The notes under the pieces were generated by a model. The model had not been told where the DNA came from. It did not search any database and saw nothing but the letters and a program-made list of their open reading frames with translations. Source: CAZRUA01 sp964603125 (lineage in GTDB: Bacteria > Bacteroidota > Bacteroidia > B-17B0 > Aurantibacillaceae). From it: 35,476 bases of DNA. The stretch spans positions 1 through 35,476 of the forward strand of contig CAZRUA010000028.1 in assembly GCA_964603125.1 (NCBI GenBank). Reading direction: 5' to 3'. A program made the translations under genes and the position numbers. Positions 18,039-25,827 of this stretch are shown here, piece after piece (within the stretch, counting starts at the first letter, position 1; each line of letters opens with the position of its first letter).

Positions 18039-18320
18039 ATGGAAGATAATACCATAACAATTGCTATTCAACTACTACCATTGGTAGGAACGGATAAGAT
18101 ATTTACAATAATTGATTCAGCAATTGAAATAATTGCTGAATCAAATTTACCTTATAAAGTTTGCGCCTTTGAAACCGTGGTGGAAGGCAAATTTGACGAA
18201 TTGATGCGTTTGGTGGAAAAAATAAAAAACAATTGCCTTTCTGAACAATGTAGCGACATTATTATCAATTTAAAAATACATGCCGCAACAAGAAACTTAA
18301 AAAACGAATTTCTGGCTTAA
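18039..18320 (+). CDS. Thiamine-binding-family protein (MTH1187/DUF77-like)
   Basis: This 93-aa protein matches the small ferredoxin-like-fold family first seen as MTH1187/YkoF-like: IAIQLLPLVGTDKIFTIIDS, then FETVVEGKFDELMRLVEK. Members bind thiamine or related ligands as dimers or tetramers; ligand binding here is inferred from the family only. It begins 4 nt after phoH and is probably co-transcribed. The stop at 18318-18320 is one base from the stop of the convergent ppx gene. Confidence 0.8.
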   Translation: MEDNTITIAIQLLPLVGTDKIFTIIDSAIEIIAESNLPYKVCAFETVVEGKFDELMRLVEKIKNNCLSEQCSDIIINLKIHAATRNLKNEFLA

Positions 18321-18321
18321 A

Positions 18322-19209
18322 CTATTTTTTGCCATTAATATGTTCTTCATACAATAGATGAACTATACCATCACTTAACCCTATTTGCGGAACAAGAATT
18401 TTTTCAATATCTCCATGTTTCATCGCTGAAATAAATATTTTGGACGCAGGAATAATAACATCAGCTCTATCCGGATTTAATCCTAATACTGTAACCCTAT
18501 CTTCATAGCTATAACTCGAAAGCATATCATGCATATCTTTCAGTTTATCATAACTCAAATGTTTATTATCCTTCTTGCCACTCATCTTAAACAATTTGTT
18601 AATATTTCCTCCCGAACCAATAGCCGTTAAAGGTTTAATACCACTAGTGTTCTTCTTAATCCATTGCTTAAAATTATCCCATTCATCCTTTTCAATCATT
18701 TGATGCAGCATACGAATTGTACCAACATTAAACGATTTAGATGCTAAAACTTTTCTGTTCTCGATTAAAGTTAACTCCGTGCTTCCTCCACCAACATCAA
18801 TATATAAATAGGCATGCTTAGGATCCATTAATTCTTCAACATGATTTGAAAAAATTGTTGCCGCTTCTACCTTACCATCAATAATTTCAACATTTAAACC
18901 TGCTTCCTTTTTAATACGTTCGATTATTTCGGCGCCATTAACAGCGTCGCGCATAGCACTTGTGGCACAGGCCTTATAAGAAACAACATCAAAAACTTTA
19001 ATCAACTCTTTAAAACCTTTCATTGCTGTAACCAATCTTTCAGCCTTTTCATCAGAGATTCTTTTGTGTAAAAAAGAATCCTCACCCAATCGAATAGGTA
19101 ATCGAATCAACTCACCTTTCCTAAAGATAGCCTTTCCCTTGTGCTCATGAACGTGGCTGAAAAGTAATCTTACAGCGTTACTCCCAATGTCTATTGCGGC
19201 AAATATCAT
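18322..19209 (-). CDS. ppx: Ppx/GppA-type exopolyphosphatase
   Basis: This 295-aa protein is the short form of the Ppx/GppA ASKHA-fold phosphatases, which remove terminal phosphates from polyphosphate or hydrolyse pppGpp. Motifs include IDIGSNAVRLL (6-16), ATSAMRDA (82-89), E115 in KVEAATIF (the likely catalytic glutamate), DVGGGSTEL (138-146), GSGGNINKL and NPDRADVIIPA. The C-terminal HD-like domains of the long E. coli Ppx are absent, as is common in this clade. Its ATG overlaps the ppk1 stop (ATGA), indicating translational coupling with polyphosphate kinase, which supports a polyphosphate role over a pure pppGpp role. Confidence 0.9.
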   Translation of the reverse strand: MIFAAIDIGSNAVRLLFSHVHEHKGKAIFRKGELIRLPIRLGEDSFLHKRISDEKAERLVTAMKGFKELIKVFDVVSYKACATSAMRDAVNGAEIIERIKKEAGLNVEIIDGKVEAATIFSNHVEELMDPKHAYLYIDVGGGSTELTLIENRKVLASKSFNVGTIRMLHQMIEKDEWDNFKQWIKKNTSGIKPLTAIGSGGNINKLFKMSGKKDNKHLSYDKLKDMHDMLSSYSYEDRVTVLGLNPDRADVIIPASKIFISAMKHGDIEKILVPQIGLSDGIVHLLYEEHINGKK

Positions 19210-21302
19210 AATTTAATTTTTGTATTTTTAATGTGTAATTGTTTATCAGCCAACAAATAATTATGCAGCTCATCTTGTGCCCTAATCTTCTTTTGCTTAC
19301 CCACCGGTTTTTTATATTGATTACTTAGTGTTTCATCCAACATTCTTGCCTTGGTATTTCCTGATAATTGAATTTCAATGATTTTCTTAATTGTTGCTTT
19401 TACTTCTGCATCATATATTGGAACCGCTACTTCGCACCTATAGTCAAGGTTTCGGCTCATCCAATCGGCACTTGAAATAAATATTTTCTCCTCCCCTGCA
19501 TTATTAAAAACAAATATTCTACTATGTTCCAAATATTTATCTACTATACTAACACCTTCAATATTTTCACTTACTCCTTTTACTCCGCAAACTAAAGAAC
19601 ATATACCACGTATAATTAATTTGATTTTTACACCCGCACACGATGCTTCATATAAAAGATTAATCATATCTCTATCCACCAAATTATTAAGCTTAAGTAT
19701 TATTCCAGAACTTTTACCATGTTTAGCATTGCTAATTTCTTTTTTAATTAAATCAACAAATGTATTTCTCATGCTAAATGGCGCAACCGCTAAGTGCTGA
19801 TACTTTCCTGTTTTGTAATTATCAGCAAAAAAATCAAACACCGAACTCACCTCATTAGTTATGCGCTTATCAGCGGTTAACAAACTACAGTCGGTATAAA
19901 TTTTAGCTGTCTTTTCGTTGAAATTTCCAGTTCCAATGTGCGCATACTTTATTTCACGTCCCTTTTCACGGGCAGTAATTAAAAACAACTTGGCATGTAC
20001 TTTTAAATTAGGTACACCAAAAATTACAGTAGCTCCTGCCTCTTGAAACTTAGTTGCCCAATACATATTATTCTCTTCATCAAAGCGAGCTTGTAATTCA
20101 ACCACAACCGTAACTTTTTTTCCGTTTTTAATTGCATTAATTAAAGCGTTGGCAATCTTAGATGAATCTGCCATACGGTAAAGAGTAATTTTAATTGACT
20201 CTACCGTAGGCTCTAAGGAAGCTTCTCTAAACAAAGAAATAATATGATCAAATGTATGATAAGGATAAATTAAAAGTAAATCGCGAGTACGTATGGTTTT
20301 TAAAACGCTTCCATATGTATCGAGTAAATACTTATTGCGCAAAGGTTCAGGGTTATCATAACGTAAATCAGGACGACCCAATTTTGGGAAATTTATAAAA
20401 TCTTTGAAGTTATGATATCTACCTCCAGGAATAGGTGCATCCTTTTTTGTTAAATTAATTTTACGACTAATGAAATTCTGAGTTTCCTTAGGCATTGTTC
20501 CATCAAAAACTAAACGCACGGGCAAACCCTTTTTCCTATTCTTCAAACCACGCGAAACTTTTTCAACCATGGTTTGACTAACATCATTATCCAAATCAAG
20601 CTCTGCATCTCTTGTTAACTTGATGTTGTATGCTTCCTCAACAACATAACCAAAAACTGTAAAAATTTCATCGGCACAAAAACGAATAACATCATCTAAT
20701 AAAATAATATATCGCTTTTTATTTTTCTCAGGCAATACTACAAAACGAGGAAGAACTTTAGTAGGAACTTCGATTGCTGAATAAGTTACTTTCTTTTTAT
20801 CCAAAATGCTTCTTAGCTTCACAAACAAGTAACCTGATTTATCTTTTAAATATGGGAAAGGTCTTTTTTCGTCAATCATAATTGGGAAAAGTGCACTTAA
20901 AACTTCGTGCTCAAAATATTCGCGCACAAATCTTTGTTGATCAACACTTAACTCCTTTTCATTAATAATATAAATACCGTTTTTTTCTAACTCCTTTTCA
21001 ATCTCAATATAAATACTTTCAAATTTTTGCTGTTGTTGAATAACTTTGCTTAAAATAGTATCCATTAATTCCGCTGGATGAGCACCAATTAGAGGAATAG
21101 CTCTTTTTCCAAGTTTTAGCATTCGCTTTACAGCAGCTACTCTTACACGGTAAAACTCATCGCGATTGTTTGAAAAAATTCCTAAAAACTTTATGCGTTC
21201 AATTAATGGAACTGTTTTGTCTGCTGCTTCTTGCAATACACGTTCGTTAAATGAAAGCCATGCTATTTCACGATTTATGTAAGGAAGATTTTTTGTTGCC
21301 AT
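19206..21302 (-). CDS. ppk1: Polyphosphate kinase 1
   Basis: This 698-aa protein has the full Ppk1 architecture: an N-terminal helical domain (INREIAWLSFNERVLQEA at 9-26), a head domain, and two phospholipase-D-like catalytic domains. The phosphorylated histidine corresponds to H436 in NLKVHAKLFL, and the second conserved histidine to H593 in LEHSRIFVF. HIGTGNFNEKTAKIYTD and ARFDEENN are also family marks. It makes long-chain polyphosphate from ATP reversibly. The length is normal. It overlaps ppx by 4 nt and lies 66 nt downstream of sixA. The C-terminal tail (about 665-698) is basic and variable. Confidence 0.97.
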   Translation of the reverse strand: MATKNLPYINREIAWLSFNERVLQEAADKTVPLIERIKFLGIFSNNRDEFYRVRVAAVKRMLKLGKRAIPLIGAHPAELMDTILSKVIQQQQKFESIYIEIEKELEKNGIYIINEKELSVDQQRFVREYFEHEVLSALFPIMIDEKRPFPYLKDKSGYLFVKLRSILDKKKVTYSAIEVPTKVLPRFVVLPEKNKKRYIILLDDVIRFCADEIFTVFGYVVEEAYNIKLTRDAELDLDNDVSQTMVEKVSRGLKNRKKGLPVRLVFDGTMPKETQNFISRKINLTKKDAPIPGGRYHNFKDFINFPKLGRPDLRYDNPEPLRNKYLLDTYGSVLKTIRTRDLLLIYPYHTFDHIISLFREASLEPTVESIKITLYRMADSSKIANALINAIKNGKKVTVVVELQARFDEENNMYWATKFQEAGATVIFGVPNLKVHAKLFLITAREKGREIKYAHIGTGNFNEKTAKIYTDCSLLTADKRITNEVSSVFDFFADNYKTGKYQHLAVAPFSMRNTFVDLIKKEISNAKHGKSSGIILKLNNLVDRDMINLLYEASCAGVKIKLIIRGICSLVCGVKGVSENIEGVSIVDKYLEHSRIFVFNNAGEEKIFISSADWMSRNLDYRCEVAVPIYDAEVKATIKKIIEIQLSGNTKARMLDETLSNQYKKPVGKQKKIRAQDELHNYLLADKQLHIKNTKIKL

Positions 21303-21368
21303 ATATTTTGTTGAGTTAAATGTACTATAATTATTAAATGTAAATTTATTTAGTATGTTAAGTTAATG

Positions 21369-21860
21369 TTATGGTATAATCTCTTTTGGAAACAAAGAAA
21401 ACTTAAGCTTACCTGTTGTAATTTCCTTCCATTGCTTTTCTTTAAATTCAATAGATACAAGGCCACATGTCGGAAGATTATCAATAAAAGAATCACTTAA
21501 TGTATTAATTGCATTTGTAAACCCTGGATTATGACCAAACAACATAACACTTGAATATTCATCCGATAAGTTTTCGATTATCTCCCTTAAAGTAAGTTCG
21601 TGCGCTTCATAAATATTAGGATTAATAACAATTTTATTCTCAGGGTAATTTAACGACCTAGCAAATATCAACGCCGTACTCATTGCTCTTATAGCACTAC
21701 TACTTACAATTAAATCAGGAGTTTTAGCCTTTTTTAAAAACTCCTTTGGTAAAAAATATACACTTTGATATCCTCGTTCGTTTAGAGGTCTATCTATATC
21801 CTTCAAACCATCATAACCCCAATCACTCTTTGCATGTCTTACCAAATATATTGTTTTCAT
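21369..21860 (-). CDS. sixA: SixA-type phosphohistidine phosphatase
   Basis: This 163-aa histidine-phosphatase-family protein has the RHG-like motif LVRHAKSDW with H9 as the nucleophile, R58 in SSAIRAMSTA, and the second catalytic histidine H110 in FGHNPGF. SixA removes phosphate from histidine phosphotransfer proteins in E. coli. The substrate here is unknown, and the adjacency to Ppk1 (a histidine-phosphorylated enzyme) is suggestive but unproven. The ATG at 21860 shares a base with the stop of ltaE (TAATG), so translation is coupled. Confidence 0.88.
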   Translation of the reverse strand: MKTIYLVRHAKSDWGYDGLKDIDRPLNERGYQSVYFLPKEFLKKAKTPDLIVSSSAIRAMSTALIFARSLNYPENKIVINPNIYEAHELTLREIIENLSDEYSSVMLFGHNPGFTNAINTLSDSFIDNLPTCGLVSIEFKEKQWKEITTGKLKFSLFPKEIIP

Positions 21861-22885
21861 TAGCTGGATTTTATCTTAGTTAAAATACCTTTTAATTCAT
21901 TTAGCATATCGCTTGTGAAATCTAAATGTGTAACCATTCTGATGGTTTGCTTACCAAAAGCAGCTACCTTTAAATTTAAATTAGAAGCTTGTTGTATAAA
22001 AGATTCCGCTGTTAAACCACCTTGTAAATTAAATATAACAATGTTGGTGTCAACGGGCATTATTGATTCAATGTAAGGTATATCTTTTAAAATTGTTTCA
22101 ATTTCCTTAGCCCTTACATGATCTTCTTTCAGTCGTTCGATATTATTCTCTAAAGCATAAATTCCTGCAGCGGCTATAAAACCCGCCTGACGCATACCTC
22201 CTCCAAATACCTTACGAACTCTTCTTGCCTTTTTTATAAAATCTTTCTTTCCTAAAAGCAACGAACCAATAGGCGCACCAAGTCCTTTGCTTAAACAAAT
22301 TGAAATTGAATCGAAATTTTTACCGTAATCTAATGGGCTATCCTTGGTTTCTATCAAAGCATTAAACAATCTTGCTCCATCAAGGTGCAGAGGCAACTTG
22401 TATTTTTCGCAGGTTGCTTTTATTGTTTTAATTTCATCTATTGCATAATAGCTGCCACCAGCTTTGTTTACGGTGTTTTCTATAGAAACTAATCCAGTAC
22501 GTGTTAGCCAATCATAATCAGGATTAATTGATTGTTCAATTTGTTCGGCACTTAATCTTCCTCTATCGCCTGTAATTAATTTAGCTTGTACACCTGAGTT
22601 AAATGATATTCCGCCGCCCTCATAGTTGTATATATGTGAATTAACATCACATATTACTTCATCTCCAGGTTGAGTGTGCACTTTAATAGCTATTTGATTT
22701 GTCATTGTGCCTGAAGGGCAAAACAAGGCTGCCTCCATTCCAAACATTGTAGCAATTTTTTGCTCCAATAAATTTATAGTTTCATCTTCATTAAAAACAT
22801 CATCGCCAACTTTTGCTTCCATCATTGCTTTCAACATAGCTACGTTTGGTTTGGTAACAGTATCACTTCGGAGATCAATAATCAT
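21860..22885 (-). CDS. ltaE: Low-specificity L-threonine aldolase (beta-eliminating-fold PLP enzyme)
   Basis: This 341-aa fold-type-I PLP enzyme begins MIIDLRSDTVTKPN, the diagnostic opening of the threonine aldolase family. The PLP lysine is K200 in SICLSKGLGAPIGS; H84 in DVNSHIYNYEGGG stacks on the cofactor; LHLDGARLFNA is also conserved. It cleaves threonine or allo-threonine to glycine and acetaldehyde. It is the first gene of a minus-strand run ltaE-sixA-ppk1-ppx. Upstream, TACCTTAG (minus strand) resembles the -7 element with one mismatch. Confidence 0.94.
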   Translation of the reverse strand: MIIDLRSDTVTKPNVAMLKAMMEAKVGDDVFNEDETINLLEQKIATMFGMEAALFCPSGTMTNQIAIKVHTQPGDEVICDVNSHIYNYEGGGISFNSGVQAKLITGDRGRLSAEQIEQSINPDYDWLTRTGLVSIENTVNKAGGSYYAIDEIKTIKATCEKYKLPLHLDGARLFNALIETKDSPLDYGKNFDSISICLSKGLGAPIGSLLLGKKDFIKKARRVRKVFGGGMRQAGFIAAAGIYALENNIERLKEDHVRAKEIETILKDIPYIESIMPVDTNIVIFNLQGGLTAESFIQQASNLNLKVAAFGKQTIRMVTHLDFTSDMLNELKGILTKIKSS

Positions 22886-23025
22886 ATACAGAAAATTATT
22901 TGGCTAAGGTACTAAAATACCTTTTGCTTTAAGCCCTTGATAATAAACGTAATTCTAAAAATTATTAACTTTAATTTAACCTTATAAGTAATAAATTAGC
23001 CGTAAATTAGCTTAAAAATATTTTT
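22886..23025. promoter_or_regulatory. Divergent intergenic region of ltaE and the CHAD-like gene
   Basis: This 140-bp divergent spacer must hold both promoters. AAGGTA (22906-22911) and TACCTT (22918-22923) form a 6-bp inverted repeat that overlaps a one-mismatch -7 element for ltaE. TAAATTAGC occurs twice (22992-23000 and 23003-23011), 11 bp apart, just before the CHAD-like start. These are candidate operator or -7 sites; none is an exact TAnnTTTG. Confidence 0.4.
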
Positions 23026-23988
23026 ATGGCAACATTAAAATTCAACCCCTTTCTATCTCATATTAACAATTTCAACGCTTTAATTTCGAAAGCTGAAGAA
23101 ACTGGCGACTTCGCAAAATACCTATACTTAAACAATGCTCGCAAACATTTGTTTATGCTTGAAGCATTAACTCGCCTATTTGCTAAAATTGTGAAGGACA
23201 AAAAAATGCTAAAGTGGAGCGAACGTTTTAAAAAATTGGAAGATGCTTTGGGCGAAATAGATTATTACGATGCCTTTTCGGTAGAGTTTTCGGGAAACAA
23301 AAATGTACCCATTCAGTTTATTGCATACCTAAACTTAAAACGAGACAAATGCATTGAAAAATTAAATAAACAATTGCATAAGAAAGATTGGGATACAAAC
23401 CGTTTACAAAAGTTTGCTGATTATATTTTAGAATTGAATTTAAACTTCGACGAAAGCTTTATTAACGCAATAAAAATTGCAATCGATAAAGAATTAAAAG
23501 AAGCACTTGATTTCGCAAAACTAAAAAAGTATAAGTATACCACTCTTGAGGAAGAGGTGCATGAACTCCGCAGAAAATTAAGATGGATCAGTATCTATGC
23601 TCAATCATTAAATGGAATAGTTCAACTTACTGATTACAAAAAAAGTAGCGCAGCTTATAAAAAATATTTAACTCCAAGTGTTTTAAAATCGCCTTACAAT
23701 GTATTACCAAAAGCTACAAAAGGAATAAAAACTATAAATTTTGATAAAACAGAATTCTATTGCTTAAGCTGGATTGTTAACGAATTAGGTACATATAAAG
23801 ATAACGGATTTAGAATTGAGATTCTAGAAACCCTTGCTGCGCAAGAATTACTGCCACTTAAAGAAGTAAATTTAGATTTAATTTTACCCAAAAATCAATT
23901 AACAGTTCCTGAAATACTAAAAGAAGTTTCTGCGAAATGTCAAGTATTCTTCGAAAAAGATAAAACTTTGCAAAAACTTATTGCTTAA
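23026..23988 (+). CDS. CHAD-like alpha-helical protein, divergent from the polyphosphate cluster
   Basis: This 320-aa, highly charged, all-helical protein has no signal peptide or membrane segment. Two helical motifs resemble those of CHAD domains (conserved histidine alpha-helical domain, known polyphosphate binders): NNARKHLFMLEALTRLF (36-52) with FKKLEDALGEIDYYDAF (68-84), and EEVHELRRKLRWISIYAQSL (176-195). VHELRRKLR matches the CHAD VH-x-LR-x-x-x-RR pattern. Many Lys and Arg residues are spread through the helices, which suits an anionic ligand. It is divergent from ltaE-sixA-ppk1-ppx and converges with zero spacing on the gene at 23989. The family call is mine from motif resemblance; the overall similarity is weak, so it could be a different helical family. 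Confidence 0.6.
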   Translation: MATLKFNPFLSHINNFNALISKAEETGDFAKYLYLNNARKHLFMLEALTRLFAKIVKDKKMLKWSERFKKLEDALGEIDYYDAFSVEFSGNKNVPIQFIAYLNLKRDKCIEKLNKQLHKKDWDTNRLQKFADYILELNLNFDESFINAIKIAIDKELKEALDFAKLKKYKYTTLEEEVHELRRKLRWISIYAQSLNGIVQLTDYKKSSAAYKKYLTPSVLKSPYNVLPKATKGIKTINFDKTEFYCLSWIVNELGTYKDNGFRIEILETLAAQELLPLKEVNLDLILPKNQLTVPEILKEVSAKCQVFFEKDKTLQKLIA

Positions 23989-24495
23989 TTATTTTTTCTT
24001 TTTTGATTTAGTAGCGGCCTTCTTTACTTGAGGTTTGGAAGTGGTAACTGCTTTTGTTTGCGCAGGAATTAAAATTGGGATTTTAAATTTTACTGTACTC
24101 GGCGGCAAACAAGTTGCATTGTTGCAAACCATAAATTCAACCGATGCGTCTATTGTGAAACTGTTACTCGTTGGTTTAATTTTTTGCTTAAAAACTGCCT
24201 TTTCGTTAAAATACAAAACATTAACTCCAAAAGCTTCATCCATCTTTTTTTCGGGAATTTGTTCCATAACCGTATCAATACGCAAATAGCTTTCGTTCTT
24301 TTCGAAAACAAATGTAGTAGGTATTGGTCCGTCCAAACTAGGTGTTTGCGAATAGATATGCCAATTCTTCTCTATCAGTGCTGTAAAAACAACTGAACTG
24401 TCTTTAGAATCAAACACCGCATCCCACTTTACTGGTTGCGGTGTTTGCGCAAAAGAAATAAAGGAAATGAAAAAACTATAAAATAGGAGTCTCAT
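23989..24495 (-). CDS. Orphan DsbD-alpha-like (DsbC/DsbD N-terminal) periplasmic protein
   Basis: This 168-aa protein has a signal peptide (about 1-16, ending ISFAQ) and an immunoglobulin-like domain resembling the N-terminal domain of the thiol:disulfide transporter DsbD. WHIYSQTPSLDGPIPTTFVF matches that domain, and the redox pair is C124 and C129 in FMVCNNATCLPP, the DsbD-alpha pattern C-x-n-C followed by PP. The membrane and thioredoxin-like domains of DsbD are absent from the window. The C-terminus is a Lys-rich tail (about 148-168), an unusual addition. The start shares a base with the stop of the 96-aa gene (TAATG). It presumably receives electrons from a separate CcdA- or DsbD-like partner elsewhere. 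Confidence 0.8.
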   Translation of the reverse strand: MRLLFYSFFISFISFAQTPQPVKWDAVFDSKDSSVVFTALIEKNWHIYSQTPSLDGPIPTTFVFEKNESYLRIDTVMEQIPEKKMDEAFGVNVLYFNEKAVFKQKIKPTSNSFTIDASVEFMVCNNATCLPPSTVKFKIPILIPAQTKAVTTSKPQVKKAATKSKKKK

Positions 24496-24785
24496 TAAAA
24501 TTTAATTCGATGAACTCGATTAATAGGAATAACAACTCCTTGCTTTAAAATAACACGTTTGTCGGTTAAACCCCAAACTGTAGTTTCAACTACTCTTGGA
24601 GCCTTATCATCCTCAAAATAAATTCTAATTTTTGTATGCTCAAGGTTTCCTAAAGCCAGAGCTCTGTTAAGTTCGGCTTCACGTTCAGAAATTAAAGTTT
24701 TATCCGTTAAAACTTCATCCGAAGGAAAATGCAAGTTACCTACCTCTTCCTTTTCAATGCTTTGATATTTTGTAGAAGCTTCCAT
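24495..24785 (-). CDS. Conserved-looking hypothetical protein (96 aa), coupled to the DsbD-alpha-like gene
   Basis: I do not recognise a named family with certainty. The protein has an N-terminal acidic half with a helix around SEREAELNRALALGNLEH, and a C-terminal half of short strands (TKIRIYFEDD, VETTVWGLTDKRVILKQG, VVIPINRVHRIKF). This pattern suits a small beta-barrel of the Sm/SH3 kind, but that is inference. There is no signal peptide, membrane segment or cysteine. It overlaps the next gene by one base. The wording TVWGLTDKRVILKQGVVIPI looks like a conserved block seen in Bacteroidota, from memory and not checked. Confidence 0.7.
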   Translation of the reverse strand: MEASTKYQSIEKEEVGNLHFPSDEVLTDKTLISEREAELNRALALGNLEHTKIRIYFEDDKAPRVVETTVWGLTDKRVILKQGVVIPINRVHRIKF

Positions 24786-24845
24786 AATAATAAGGGGTTT
24801 AGTGAATTATAAAATTACTTTATTTTTAGATGAAAAGCAAAAAAT

Positions 24846-25739
24846 TTATCGTTTAATTTTAGCTTTTAACCATGCATTAACTGCTATTACAGCTAAAATT
24901 ATACTGGCACATACATAAAATAAGGCGGGCATTTTTTCTGTTTCGGGCCAAATGATAACAGAAATAATAATACCATAAACGGTTTCAAGATTAACAGTAA
25001 GTGTAATTGTAAATGGGTTAATGTGCTTCATAAGGTTAACACTTGCAATAAAAGGAAACGCTGTACCCACAACAGATAGAATTCCTAAAAACCAAATATC
25101 ATTGCTACTTAGTGCAAAAAAAGAATGTCCATTAATACCATTTGAAAAATCGCCATGAAAAAACAAAAAGGCACTTAGAGCTATAAAACCTCCTATCAAT
25201 TCATAACTACTAATAATAGCTGATGATAAGCGTTTTACCAGTAGAGCATTCCAAACTGAAAACAAAGAAGATGTTAAAGCAGCTAATACCCCATAAATTA
25301 TTCCCCAATAATATTTTGGGTCGAGCTGGCCAATTAAACTAATAGCCCCTATAATAATTAAACCTAAAATTAATTCAAGATAAATTATTCTACGCTTAAA
25401 CAGCAAAGGCTCAATAATGGCTGTAAATAGAGTTCCTGTGCTAAAAGCAACTAAAGTAACGGATGCATTTGAAACCCTGATAGCTTCGTAAAAACAAAAC
25501 CAATGAAAAGCTATTATTGCTCCAACCAAAATCAATTGGCCCAAATCCCTTTTAGAGATAAGCATTGATTTTTTCGTAATAAATATGTAAGCTAATAATG
25601 CAATTATGGTAATTCCTATTCTGTACCAAACCAACTGCAGTGCGCTTGCCGAAATTGCTTTACCAAGCACCGGACTCCAGCCCCAGATGAATACAATTAA
25701 ATGTAGTAGTAAAAAATGTTTTAGCTGTGCCTTTGCCAC
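24846..25739 (-). CDS. DMT/EamA-family membrane transporter
   Basis: This 297-aa protein has about ten hydrophobic segments and the two-fold EamA repeat: FIWGWSPVLGKAIS near the N-terminus and FALSSNDIWFLGILSVVGTA with LETVYGIIISVIIWPE in the second half. Members export or import small metabolites; the substrate is unknown. The only possible start I see is GTG at 25739, since a stop (TAA) lies just upstream in frame. It is divergent from the cysteine desulfurase gene, and a -7-like element lies at 25796-25803. The last residues are basic (AWLKAKIKR), facing the cytoplasm. Confidence 0.9.
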   Translation of the reverse strand: MAKAQLKHFLLLHLIVFIWGWSPVLGKAISASALQLVWYRIGITIIALLAYIFITKKSMLISKRDLGQLILVGAIIAFHWFCFYEAIRVSNASVTLVAFSTGTLFTAIIEPLLFKRRIIYLELILGLIIIGAISLIGQLDPKYYWGIIYGVLAALTSSLFSVWNALLVKRLSSAIISSYELIGGFIALSAFLFFHGDFSNGINGHSFFALSSNDIWFLGILSVVGTAFPFIASVNLMKHINPFTITLTVNLETVYGIIISVIIWPETEKMPALFYVCASIILAVIAVNAWLKAKIKR

Positions 25740-25795
25740 AGCACGAAGTTAAAATTAATTTCATAAATACCATGATAATAAGTTTTTAGTGAAGC

Positions 25796-25803
25796 CAAAC
25801 ATA
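25796..25803 (-). promoter_or_regulatory. Predicted -7 element for the DMT transporter
   Basis: The minus strand reads TATGTTTG here, an exact TAnnTTTG. Transcription would begin about 50 nt before the GTG start at 25739. No clear TTG lies at the expected -33 distance, so this is moderate evidence. Confidence 0.4.
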
Positions 25804-25815
25804 TTGTTAAAATCT

Positions 25816-25823
25816 TACTTTTG
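25816..25823 (+). promoter_or_regulatory. Predicted -7 element directly before the cysteine desulfurase start
   Basis: TACTTTTG ends 4 nt before the ATG at 25828. Because transcription normally starts about 5 nt after this element, the message would be leaderless or nearly so. A clear -33 TTG at normal distance was not found. Confidence 0.5.
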
Positions 25824-25827
25824 TAAT

